A stretch of DNA of 64,000 nt from Tolypothrix sp. NIES-4075 (GTDB lineage Bacteria; Cyanobacteriota; Cyanobacteriia; Cyanobacteriales; Nostocaceae), in contig NZ_BDUC01000002.1 in assembly GCF_002218085.1 (NCBI RefSeq), forward strand, positions 124,001 to 188,000, written 5' to 3'. Positions 8,590 to 17,600 of the stretch are shown piece by piece. The first letter of the stretch is position 1. Every line of letters starts with the position of its first letter. Made by a program: the position numbers and the translations under genes. The notes under the pieces are model-generated. The model saw only the letters and a list, made by a program, of their open reading frames with translations, had not been told where the DNA came from and made no database searches.

Positions 8590-10713
8590 CAAATTATCTA
8601 AACTTTGTAAAACTTCCTCTACCGACTGATATCGCTTTTGAAAGTCAAAAGCCACCATTTTGTCTAAAATATCAGCCAATTCTTCAGAAATATTTTCAGC
8701 TAGATGTCGCCAAGCAAGTGCTGTTGTCGATTCTCGTTCGAGAAGTTTAGCAGGTGTTCCAGTTAAAGCTTGAATGCCAATCATTCCAACAGCATAGATA
8801 TCGCTGTTTAATCTGGGATGTCCCATAAACTGCTCAGGAGGTGCATAACCCGCAGTACCCACCGCTACTGTGGCGTTTTCTGCTTGCATCTGAGGCTGAA
8901 TTTGTTTAACAGCACCAAAGTCAATTAAAACGATTCTTTTATCTTCTTGCCGTCTAATTAAGTTGCTAGGTTTGATGTCTCGATGGATGACACCACGAGC
9001 ATGAACAAACTTCAGTACTTGCAAAAGATCTTTGAGGCAACTTACAACTTCAGCTTCGGAAATCGGCTTACCAGAGGGCAATTCTTCTTGGAGAGTTTGT
9101 CCTTTAATATACTGTTGTACTAAATAGAATTCCTGAGACTCTTCAAAATAAGCCATCAACTGGGGAATCTGATTGTGATGACCCAAAATATCTAAAATTT
9201 CAGCTTCCGTTTTAAATAAACGTCTGGCAATATCTAAAAATACTTCATCGCTGCGAGCAGGTTGCAAGTGCTTAACTACACACATAGGGTTGCCCGGTCG
9301 ATGAGTATCTTCAGCTAAATAAGTATAACTAAATCCCCCAGAACCAAGCAGTTCAGTGACTTTATAACGTTTGTTTAATAATTTTTCTGGTTGTGAGCCA
9401 TCATAAAATCCCGTCGGTATCCGCGTTGTAGAATTTCCTCCTTCCCTTAAAAGTGCTTGCAATAGGGAGATGTTTTCATTTTGCTCTTTAATCTGAAGTG
9501 CTATTTTTTCTTTTTCTTGCTTGTTTTGAAATGAGATATAACCCAGAACGCCCACTGCTGCTATAATAAAGCCTAACGCTGGGGATGCTAAAGGTATCCA
9601 CCCTGCCTGAATAAAGATAAGAAAACCGGAGGCGAACAGCACTATTAAGGCAGCGGCACTCAAGGGTAGTAAGCGGAGTGGATGCTGAATGCGCCATCCG
9701 AGTATACCGCCTGCGAAAGTCCATCCCCATATCCAGAGAATTTCACCCCATTCAGGTAAAAACCAAAATAGAGGTCGCACTCCAGAAGCAGCATCGAGAA
9801 TCTGACTTACCATATGTGCATGAATTGTCACTCCAGGCATTTTGCCAGAATCATCCCGCTTGCCATTACTATAAGGTGTATTACGAATATCTTGGGAACT
9901 TGGTGCAGTCGAGCCAATTAAGATAATACGGTTTCTTACCCAACTCGGTTGGATGCGATCGCCTAGCACATCTGATAAACTGACTTTTTGAGCGACGTTA
10001 TTCTGCGATCGGTAATTTAATAGTATTTGAAAGCCACTGGCATCTATGTTTTGATAACCACCTGAGTCAGCTTCTAAACGTTTAAACAACGTTTTCCCTA
10101 ATTGCATTCCCCTAGGAGTAAATTTTGGTTGAATATTTAAGTACTGAAGAGCCAATTGGAATCCAAAAGAAGCTGGAGTTTTACAATTTGATTTGGCATA
10201 GGGTGTAACCACTAGTAAATTTCGCCGAATTAACGTATCTCCGTCTTCCGGGATATCAGCAAACCCTGCATTCTCCGGTTCTACACCCATCGGTGGTGGT
10301 ACAGATTCAACATTATTTGCACCCACTGTACAGATAGTCACAATGCGTGAACTATTTTTTATGTGTGTTAACAGCTTCTGATGACCTGGCTCAACTGGGC
10401 GATCGCGAAATAAATCTAAACCGATGACTTTTGGTTGATAGCGCTCTAGTTTGGTCAATACTGTGTCTAAAGTTTCCCCAGTCGGCGATCCCTGGTTTAA
10501 TTTTTGAATATCGTCTCCGCTAAATCCCACAATCAACAAACGCGGGTCTGGACTTAGAGCAGGACGCTTTTGCATCATCTGGTCGAAAGCTTTCAGTTCT
10601 ACAGGCTCTAATACTCCCAACCGTTGAACTCCGACCAGCAACACACCTGTAATTAAACTAATCACAACTACGGGCTGTGTCAGCACATTTCTCAAGTTGG
10701 TAAGCATAAGCAA
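8587..10713 (-). CDS. CHASE2-domain receptor serine/threonine protein kinase
   Basis: A 708-residue membrane kinase. A transmembrane helix (about 12-30) leads into an extracytoplasmic CHASE2 sensor (about 35-315: DPRLLIVGFSGDDIQ, VIGLDLFRDRPVEPGHQKLL, RIILIGSTAPSSQDI). Two or three membrane helices follow (about 325-395), then a short coiled segment and a Hanks-type kinase from about 440. The kinase has the glycine loop GSGGFSYTYLAED, an ATP lysine in CVVKHLQP, the catalytic loop VIHRDIKPSN (near 575) and DFGAVKQ. All catalytic residues seem intact. It lies convergent to the CHAT gene. The adjacent FHA-domain proteins on the same strand are plausible readers of its phosphothreonines (inference). 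Confidence 0.94.
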   Translation of the reverse strand: MLMLTNLRNVLTQPVVVISLITGVLLVGVQRLGVLEPVELKAFDQMMQKRPALSPDPRLLIVGFSGDDIQKLNQGSPTGETLDTVLTKLERYQPKVIGLDLFRDRPVEPGHQKLLTHIKNSSRIVTICTVGANNVESVPPPMGVEPENAGFADIPEDGDTLIRRNLLVVTPYAKSNCKTPASFGFQLALQYLNIQPKFTPRGMQLGKTLFKRLEADSGGYQNIDASGFQILLNYRSQNNVAQKVSLSDVLGDRIQPSWVRNRIILIGSTAPSSQDIRNTPYSNGKRDDSGKMPGVTIHAHMVSQILDAASGVRPLFWFLPEWGEILWIWGWTFAGGILGWRIQHPLRLLPLSAAALIVLFASGFLIFIQAGWIPLASPALGFIIAAVGVLGYISFQNKQEKEKIALQIKEQNENISLLQALLREGGNSTTRIPTGFYDGSQPEKLLNKRYKVTELLGSGGFSYTYLAEDTHRPGNPMCVVKHLQPARSDEVFLDIARRLFKTEAEILDILGHHNQIPQLMAYFEESQEFYLVQQYIKGQTLQEELPSGKPISEAEVVSCLKDLLQVLKFVHARGVIHRDIKPSNLIRRQEDKRIVLIDFGAVKQIQPQMQAENATVAVGTAGYAPPEQFMGHPRLNSDIYAVGMIGIQALTGTPAKLLERESTTALAWRHLAENISEELADILDKMVAFDFQKRYQSVEEVLQSLDNL

Positions 10714-10806
10714 TTAAAAATAAAAAATACAAATTTATGATTTGATTGGTGTTTTTTTTTAATATAATACCTTTCCGCGCTTATTAACAGTAATCAAAAC
10801 ATACCT

Positions 10807-10858
10807 ACCGTCACAAGAGACATTTTGGTAAAACGTCTTTACAATATGTATGATTTGC
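10807..10858. repeat. Dispersed hairpin repeat, copy 1
   Basis: The segment starts ACCGTCA, contains AGAGAC...GTAAAACGTCTTTACA as an imperfect hairpin and ends ACAATATGTATGATTTGC. The same order of blocks occurs at 36374-36431 (ACCGTCA, AGAGACG...AACGTCTATAC, AATATGTGTGATTTGC). A related hairpin lies at 14363-14390. Confidence 0.7.
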
Positions 10859-10921
10859 CGGATATGACATCAACTACTTATGTATGAAAAAATACTCCTT
10901 CATTGATAATTAAGCTAGCAA

Positions 10922-11093
10922 TTATCGGTTATTACTACAATCAATGGCATATAAAGTAAATGTAATAGTTGGCTTTGGTTCTACGGTTTCAATGCAGGGA
11001 AAACGCATCTGGTACAAAGGTGATAATATCACCAGTAATTAAGATGCGATCCCCTTGACGCAGCAGACGAGATAACATTGCCAAAAAGTGCAT
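10922..11093 (-). pseudogene. Possible small gene interrupted by a one-base frameshift
   Basis: On the minus strand an ATG at 11093, preceded by a good Shine-Dalgarno (AAAGGAG about 10 nt upstream), encodes MHFLAMLSRLLRQGDRILIT and continues to a stop at 10989 after 34 residues. If one T is removed from the TTTT run near 11000, the frame continues as DAFPCIETVEPKPTITFTL to a stop at 10922, giving about 56 residues. The strong ribosome-binding site and the sensible continuation suggest a real small protein that is broken here, or a sequencing error. No family recognised. Confidence 0.35.
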
Positions 11094-11148
11094 GTTTTTT
11101 CTTACTCCTTTCCTCAACTAATGCCACCAAGTCTATTGTTCAGGTAAA

Positions 11149-11364
11149 TTACAGTATGGTTTGTGGTTGACAACCAGATGAAAGACCGATGAAACTGCCA
11201 ATCAAAACTAAGATGCCAAACATCAACAAGAAACCGCCGCTGACCTTAATCGCAATATTTCCATCAGGTCGAACTTCTGACCGAGATTTATCGCTATTGA
11301 TAACAAGAAAAATACCAGAGACAATTACGACAATTGCTCCCACCAAAAATTTATAGCAGTTCAT
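11149..11364 (-). CDS. Small membrane protein, hypothetical
   Basis: 71 residues from the ATG at 11364. I prefer this start to the longer frame, which would overlap sodC, because AAGGA lies about 5 nt upstream. Two hydrophobic helices are visible (YKFLVGAIVVIVSGIFLVI and GGFLLMFGILVLIGSFIGL), separated by a charged loop (DKSRSEVRPDG). The C-terminus has a single Cys (SSGCQPQ). It lies 29 bp behind sodC on the same strand and may be co-transcribed. Function unknown. Confidence 0.6.
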   Translation of the reverse strand: MNCYKFLVGAIVVIVSGIFLVINSDKSRSEVRPDGNIAIKVSGGFLLMFGILVLIGSFIGLSSGCQPQTIL

Positions 11365-11393
11365 AAATCCTTGCTTGTAAAAAAAGTGTTTTT

Positions 11394-11963
11394 CTAAGAT
11401 TTGACTAATTGAATTACACCGCAAGCTTGCCGACCACCGCCGGCTTCATCTGCGGTACCTCCAGCTTTCTTTTGATCAACTAACTTATGTACTATTACCG
11501 CACTACCATCACTATCAAATAAACTTGTCGGACTATCAGTCAGAGTGAAACTGTTAGAAAAAGTTTCCATTCTACCTTTCCCGATAACACTAATTTTGAT
11601 GTTTTGTAAATCTCCCAAATGATAAGGATGATTTTTTTCTACAGGAGTTGATGAACCGAATGGACCAGGGTCAAAATGTCCGCCCGCAGAGCTAAAAGGC
11701 TTTTCTAATTGAGCTTCACAGACACCTTTTTCGTGTATGTGAACACCATGAAGTCCAGGCTTTATAACTTTAGGATCGCCTTGAAGTTCAACAGCAACCC
11801 AGACAAAACCATTTGCCGTCTGCATTGCTTTGAGGGTTCCTGTGATACCAGAGCCAGCGATCGCAGCTTTCGCTTGCACGTTTTTACTGATATTTTCTCC
11901 AGACGAACTACAAGCTGATATTAATAGTAGCAATATCAAAGCTAGATGGTAAATCAATTTCAT
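11394..11963 (-). CDS. sodC: Cu/Zn superoxide dismutase lipoprotein
   Basis: 189 residues. Converts superoxide to O2 and H2O2 in the periplasm or at the membrane. The N-terminus is a lipoprotein signal (LALILLLLISAC; lipobox L-I-S-A-C near residue 18). Copper and zinc ligands are visible: LHGVHIHEKG, the bridging-His segment AGGHFDPG, HPYHLGDL and VIVHKLVDQ. The two Cys of the structural disulfide appear in KGVCEA and RQACGVIQL. Cu/Zn SOD is less common in cyanobacteria than Fe/Mn SOD. The metal sites look intact. Confidence 0.92.
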   Translation of the reverse strand: MKLIYHLALILLLLISACSSSGENISKNVQAKAAIAGSGITGTLKAMQTANGFVWVAVELQGDPKVIKPGLHGVHIHEKGVCEAQLEKPFSSAGGHFDPGPFGSSTPVEKNHPYHLGDLQNIKISVIGKGRMETFSNSFTLTDSPTSLFDSDGSAVIVHKLVDQKKAGGTADEAGGGRQACGVIQLVKS

Positions 11964-12333
11964 AGAACGTTATGAAAGGTAATTGAAAATCGGTAATAGG
12001 TAATGGGTAATGGGGAGATGGGTAATTTGAGGAGAGGAAAAGGTTAAAGGGTAAAGGGAAAATGTTGAAATATTTTAACTTTTCTTCGACTGATTTTAAA
12101 TGACTCCACCCCCAATTCAAGCGCAGATGCTCCACGCAGGTGATCCCCAAGACCCAACGGGAGAGGCAGTCCCCCATCGACGGGAACCGCGCCCGTCGGG
12201 GGCTGCCTCACCGCACTGCCTCCCCTTTCCCCTTTCCCCTTTCCCCCTCTTAAAAAAGCCCCTTGTCCCCCTTGTCTTCTTGTCTTCTTGTCTCCCCATC
12301 TTTCCATTCCCCATTCCCCATTCCTCTAAAAAT
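11964..12333. repeat. Repeat-filled intergenic region
   Basis: 370 bp. It begins with short heptamer-like tandem repeats (GGTAATGG, about 11980-12020). The middle (12120-12215) is GC-rich with an imperfect inverted repeat around ATCGACGGGAACCGCGCCCG. From 12215 to 12325 there are C-rich tracts (CCCCTTTCC, TCTTCTTGTC, CATTCCCCATTC). Several frames stay open through this low-complexity DNA, but none looks like a protein. Confidence 0.75.
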
Positions 12334-14097
12334 CTACGCATCAATTACAACTTTGCCAATTGGGTAAGAAATGCAAGTGAGAATATAACCTTCTTCAACT
12401 TCGCTTTCTTCCAAACCTTCAGGTTCACCTTCTAATCTGACTTCTCCTTCTAGCTTGCGTTTCTTGCAGCTACCACAAACTCCAGAACGGCAACTACTGC
12501 GAATTTTCACTCCTTCTTGGTCAGCCAAATTCAGGATGGGTTCTTCCCCATCACAATCGACTTCTTTGCCTGACTTAGAGAAAACTACAGCAGTTTTTCC
12601 GGACGAAGTTGACTTGGGCAAGGTGGGAGTTGGTGTAGCGACTGATGCAGTTGCGGCAGCATGATTACTACTGACATTTGATTCTGGAACAGTCTGTGTA
12701 GACCAATTCCTCATCATATCGATGAAGCCAACAGCAGGGGTGACGTTTTGAGGTGTGCTGCTAGCGACAGTTTGTTGTTTAGGCTCAACAGATTTGGGCT
12801 TTTTCTTTGGAGGTCCAAAGCTTTCCTCATAGTAGTTTTGCATGGGGAAGCTGATACTTTCGAGCATTTGTTTGGTGCCTTCCATGAAGGTATCTGGTCC
12901 ACATACATAAACAGTGCGAATTCGATAGTCAGGCGCAACAACTTGCAACATAGCTGGATCAAGTCTGCCGGTTAAACTTAACCAGCTATGACCCGGTTCA
13001 TTGCGAGTTGTAGAGACTGCTAGATGAAAATTCGGATACCGCGCAGACATCATCTCTAGTTCATGCCGATAAATGATATCACGGGGGCTGCGAGCGCAGT
13101 GAAAAAAGATAATATCGCAATTAGCGCCAGTATCACATAACCAGCGAGACATAGACATCATCGGTGTGATCCCACTACCCGCAGATATTAGCAAAAGTTT
13201 TTGCGATGGATTAGCGAAGCAGGTAAACTTACCCAAAGGTCCATTAAGCTTGATAATACTGCCTGGTGTAACGTTGTCGTGCAACCAGTTAGAAACTAGA
13301 CCTTTGGGTGTATCAGGTTCACAATCAACAGGAGCGGGTACACGTTTGACGGTGATTTCTAAGGTGTGGGGACGTGAGGGAGTTGAGGAAATGGAATAGG
13401 AACGCGATATCTCTTCGCCATTAATTTCTAAATCAAGGGTGACAAACTGACCTGGTTTGTAACTGAACAACACCGGAGGATCTGCTACAAAGCGAAAGGT
13501 TTTCACATCATGTGTTTCATCGATAACACTGATGCAGCGGACTGTTAAATCTCCTTTCGTCCAGCGTTGGAGGTCGGCAGGTTCTATCATCGCCACTGGC
13601 ATATATTCTTGCGGAGGGATGACAGGAGCGACAAATGGTGGATCTACTGGTTTAGTCTCAACTTTGGGCGATGAAGCAAGTCCGTTACTTATTTCTTGAT
13701 TGTCTGATTGGGGGCTTGTTTTTTCTACCTGTGGTAAATCTATTATCGTGTCTACGTTTGAAGTCGTTTGTTCAGGCGAACTAATTTGTACAATCATCAA
13801 AAAATATCTACCGACTTGAATTAAGTCGTTTGATTTGAGAAGATAATCTTGATTAATTTGGGCGTTTTCGCCATTAAGCCGCGAACCACAGCTACTAGCA
13901 AGGTCAGCATAATAATAATTTTCATTTTTTTGGGAAATTTTCCCATGCATCCGGCTGACTTCGGTGCCGTCTAAAACTAAATCACAGTTCAACAAGCGCC
14001 CAATATAACATTCCTGATTGAGTTTTGTCTCTAAGTCTAAATCTATTTCTTGCAGTTGCTCTGGCTTTTTTGGATCTATTACTTTGATTTTAATCAC
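12334..14097 (-). CDS. FHA domain-flavoprotein reductase-2Fe-2S ferredoxin fusion
   Basis: 587 residues with three modules. An FHA phosphothreonine-binding domain lies at about 27-105 (CYIGRLLNCDLVLD, VSRMHGKIS). A ferredoxin-NADP-reductase-like unit follows: FAD site EEISRSYSISSTP (about 225), NAD site SAGSGITPMMSM and VYVCGPDTFMEG. The C-terminus is a plant-type [2Fe-2S] ferredoxin, CRSGVCGSCKKRK followed about 29 residues later by LTCIS, giving the Cx4Cx2C...C pattern. The reductase-ferredoxin part resembles HCP/oxygenase-type reductases. It precedes nothing closely but shares strand and domain theme with the FHA/Fe-S membrane protein at 14632, a likely electron-transfer partner (inference). 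The FHA domain implies control by Ser/Thr kinases. Confidence 0.9.
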   Translation of the reverse strand: MIKIKVIDPKKPEQLQEIDLDLETKLNQECYIGRLLNCDLVLDGTEVSRMHGKISQKNENYYYADLASSCGSRLNGENAQINQDYLLKSNDLIQVGRYFLMIVQISSPEQTTSNVDTIIDLPQVEKTSPQSDNQEISNGLASSPKVETKPVDPPFVAPVIPPQEYMPVAMIEPADLQRWTKGDLTVRCISVIDETHDVKTFRFVADPPVLFSYKPGQFVTLDLEINGEEISRSYSISSTPSRPHTLEITVKRVPAPVDCEPDTPKGLVSNWLHDNVTPGSIIKLNGPLGKFTCFANPSQKLLLISAGSGITPMMSMSRWLCDTGANCDIIFFHCARSPRDIIYRHELEMMSARYPNFHLAVSTTRNEPGHSWLSLTGRLDPAMLQVVAPDYRIRTVYVCGPDTFMEGTKQMLESISFPMQNYYEESFGPPKKKPKSVEPKQQTVASSTPQNVTPAVGFIDMMRNWSTQTVPESNVSSNHAAATASVATPTPTLPKSTSSGKTAVVFSKSGKEVDCDGEEPILNLADQEGVKIRSSCRSGVCGSCKKRKLEGEVRLEGEPEGLEESEVEEGYILTCISYPIGKVVIDA

Positions 14098-14362
14098 GCC
14101 TCTTTTCCTCCAAGCAAGAATGTTAATTAAATTGTGCTACAAGCCCAATCGCAAATTGATATTACTTTTACAACCTTTTACAGTTATTTCGCTATTGACA
14201 ATAAGTATCTACAGTCTAACTAAAGACAATTACGGAAAACCAGTACAAATAATATCAGATTTTATTGAGAGTTTCTCAAAAAACTCAGTTCATTATCTTA
14301 ATTAAAAGTTAACCTCATGTCGGCGCTTATTAACTCTAATAAAAAGGTTGCAACCATCCCTA

Positions 14363-14390
14363 TAGAGACGTTCGGTTTGGAACGTCTCTA
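14363..14390. repeat. Dispersed hairpin repeat (GAGACG family)
   Basis: TAGAGACGTT and AACGTCTCTA form a perfect 10-bp stem around an 8-nt loop. Followed by CAATTATGCGTAATTTTTTT. Related to the elements at 10807 and 36374 and to the AGACGCGAT palindromes in and after smc. Confidence 0.75.
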
Positions 14391-14499
14391 CAATTATGCG
14401 TAATTTTTTTTCTTGTGTATCAACATGACAAGTAAAATTTTATTATGAAAAATTAATTTTTTGATTAGTAGCACCCATTTTATGTTCGTAATTTTATTC

Positions 14500-14525
14500 G
14501 TGGTTGCGTTGTTGAGCGCAACCAC
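14500..14525. repeat. Hairpin, 9-bp perfect stem
   Basis: GTGGTTGCG and CGCAACCAC are exact reverse complements separated by 8 nt. Confidence 0.7.
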
Positions 14526-14532
14526 AAATGAA

Positions 14533-14625
14533 TAGGACTTACGCACGCGCTAAAGTATTGTAGGGACAATTCATGAATTGCCCCTACGTTAATTCAATTG
14601 GTGGCGACTTTTTGCGTAAGTCCTA
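14533..14625. mobile_element. 93-bp MITE with 13-bp terminal inverted repeats
   Basis: TAGGACTTACGCA at 14533-14545 and its exact reverse complement TGCGTAAGTCCTA at 14613-14625 bound the element. The 5-bp direct repeat ATGAA lies immediately outside both ends (14528-14532 and 14626-14630) and is a candidate target-site duplication. Inside is a near-palindrome GTAGGGACAATTCATGAATT followed by GCCCCTAC. There is no coding capacity. It ends 6 bp from the stop codon of the gene at 14632. A single-mismatch TIR remnant is at 44422-44434. Confidence 0.82.
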
Positions 14626-14631
14626 ATGAAA

Positions 14632-17600
14632 TTAAATTTGGGTAACGGCAGCTATTTGCCCTAAACTTTGCTGAAGGCGAACACTGACCATTTTTAAGAC
14701 ATTCGTTGTGAGTAATGGGTCTTGTGAAAGTACTGCCTCGAAATCTTTTGCTTTGATAGCCAAACTCCGAATTCTGACTTCACCTGCAACAACTGTTGCT
14801 GCATATTGGCTATGGGTCAACACTTCTAGTTCACCAATAGTTTGCCCAGACGAGATAGTCATACCTTTGCCTGTATTGCTGGGAAGTACTTTTGCCTCAC
14901 CATCAATTAAAACTATCAGTTCAAGGGCAGGTCTTCCCTCTTTGCAGATTTCTTGTTGAGGATGATAAATGCGTACTTCGCTATTACGTGCCAGCTCAAT
15001 CAAAGCATTTGCCTTGATATCTTGGAAGAAGTTGCTGTCATAAAGCCATAACAGCTTTTCTAAAGTTCCTACAGATTCGGTGATTGTATTCTGGTGCAAA
15101 GGTCGCATTTCCCACTGGATATGGATAACTAAATCATCTCCACCACTAAAACGAACGAAATCTCCGGATTTCAGTTGTTTTTGCTGGTCATGAATGTGTT
15201 CTTTCCCAATGCGTACACCGTTGCTGCTTCCTAAATCTTTAATGCTGACTCCTTTTTCATCCACATAGAATATAGCGTGTTGTCGCGAAACACGGTTATC
15301 GGGAATAACGATATCGTTCTCGTGTCCTCGTCCAACTTGAATTGTTGGCTGTTGGAAAATCCGCTTTTCTGTGCGTTTGTTTGCTCTGATTTGAGCAACT
15401 AAAGTTGGTACATTAGCAGACCCATTTGCTTGGTGACTTTGACCGAGAATTATTTGTGCTGTTTCTTGCACGAGCCAATCTTTATTTTGCTTGGCATCTA
15501 GCAGTTGGCGAGCTTCCGCAAAGGCAACAGAAGGATTAGACTGATGCAAGGCATAAAGACAGGCAGCTTGTACTAAAGGATCTACGTCTTGTAAAAGTGC
15601 AAGCAAAACATCATTAATTGCCTCTGTACTTTGTGTGCGTTCACCACGTAAGTGAGTAGGGGCAGAGTTAAAAGAATAAGATTCTGTTTGTTGCTCTGAG
15701 TAATTGTTGGTCACACCCAGTTGTGTTGATATCGGTACAGGCTGAGTTAGCTGATCCTGTTGTCGTAATGAAGAGATTATTCTTGGACTCAAACGGTTTT
15801 GCCATCTTGACTGCTCATCGTTAGATTGGAGAATTTCTTCGATGACATTTGCTGCCAATACACCGATTGAACGACCAATATTAAACGCTTCGGGTGAGTC
15901 TCCGAGCAATTCTAAGATGCGGAATAACTGAGTGGTAATGAGTTTTTTCTTTTCTTGTACGGCTTCTCGCAGCAAGACATAAACGGGTGCTTGCGGGTTT
16001 GGCACTGAGTTATAGAGCATTTGACCCTGCACGGCTAAATCTTGCAGTTGAGTTAATAAAACTTCAGCTTTCTGTAGAAGTGGACCGTCTTGATTAAACA
16101 TTTCCGCGAACACTTGTTCGTGTTCGTCTGGTGTAATCGCGTACTCTTGTCTCAATTCTCTGATTTGGTTTTGCCTGCGCTCGATCGCTTCTTGTAAGGG
16201 TGTACCACTTTCCAGTAGTTGCTGAATTAGCAATTCTGATGCACGTCGATAGCCTTCGATCCGTAATTGGGTTTCTCGACTGCGTAGTTTTTGCGGTTCT
16301 AGAAGGGTGTAATCTTCAACTCCCAGTTCTGCTAAGACGGCGTAATGTTCTTCATCAGTGACGTTGAGTTCTTTCCGCATATCTTTGAGAACTTCCAAAC
16401 TTCCTGCGGAACTTACTTTTCCTTCTTCTAAGGCTTCGCGCAAAACTCCTTTATAAACTTGCACTCGATCTGCACGCTTAAAACCTGGCAGTACTTTGGC
16501 GAGAACGTACACTTCATCGGGAATTAAATCTTGCAGCGAACGTCCTTCAAGTAGCTTTGACCAGTCTACTGCTAGTTTGTTGAGTTGGCGACGCAAATTA
16601 TTTGCCAGACTTTCGCGAGAATAACGCTCTCGGCTGCGATTGAAGCTGCGATACACCCACAAGCTGCTGACGATGACGATAAAACCGTTCAATACCAAAA
16701 TACCCCAACCTGGCAGTAAGCTGATATTCGGGCGTCCGCCAAACATAAAGAAGACGTTGAAGGAGACAAATACACACAAGACAAAAATGACATGCAGTAC
16801 TTGTTCTTCGTTTAAATATTTGTTTTTTGAATGCAGATAAGCTCTATAGGCTTTTTCTAGGGCTACAGTGATGAAATAGCTGGCGATCGCAAAAACTGCC
16901 AATGTCAAAGGTGCTGCAATTAACTTGGGAATGGCAATTGCTTGATTAAACAAGTAAAATCCTGGATTGAAGAGTGTGCGTAATTGCCCTTCTTCATGAG
17001 TCCATGCACCAGAATAATAGTAGTCCCAGTTGCCTGCGTACAGAAAGTAGAAGAAATAAAATCCCAACATCAGACCAAAGTAACTGTAGAAAAGTATCTT
17101 TTGGTCTGGTTTGGTGATTCCCTCCCAGTATGAACGCTCTGCGTCAATGTCTATACAAGGAGATTGACAGCTTACACAAGCACTTTTTTCTTGACCTGAA
17201 CTATCGACAGTCCGACAAGTTGACTGGGTGATGCTTTGGGGTGGTTTGTCGTGAGCATCAGTTCCTAATAAGCCCCGTGGACCTGTGTAAAACATTTGTA
17301 CAGGTGCCATTGGGCAAAAATACTGACACCAGCTTCTTCCTTTATAGAGAAAGCCGACTGTAATCGCACTGAAGATGGTAAATAGCAGAAAAATCGCCAT
17401 TGCTATGCGATCGCCATTTACAAAAAGGATGCGAATGTTCAAACCCAAGTAAAACAAGCCTAATTGCAAATATAGATAATTGCGTCCCAGCCAAGACTCT
17501 TTTTCTATACCTGCCATTTCTAAGCGAACATTACCTGTGGAGCTTACCACTTTACGCTTGCGTTGAATTCCTAAGGCACGGGGAATTTGCGAGAAGAAAT

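Larger units (their letters stand above)
10714..11148. other. Intergenic region with a broken small ORF and a dispersed hairpin
   Basis: 435 bp without an intact long gene. It contains a degenerate palindromic repeat at 10807-10858 and the interrupted small reading frame at 10922-11093 described separately. AT-rich sequence next to 10713 probably holds the kinase promoter. Confidence 0.6.
14098..14631. other. Intergenic cluster of palindromic elements
   Basis: 533 bp without a credible gene. It contains three independent palindromic elements within 270 bp: the hairpin at 14363-14390, the hairpin at 14500-14525 and the TIR-bounded element at 14533-14625. The part next to 14097 is AT-rich and probably carries the promoter of the FHA-ferredoxin gene. 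Confidence 0.7.

Noticed and set aside
12044..12435. Several overlapping frames on both strands in the repeat region
   Set aside because: They are reads of C-rich and G-rich tandem repeats and overlap one another; no consistent protein.
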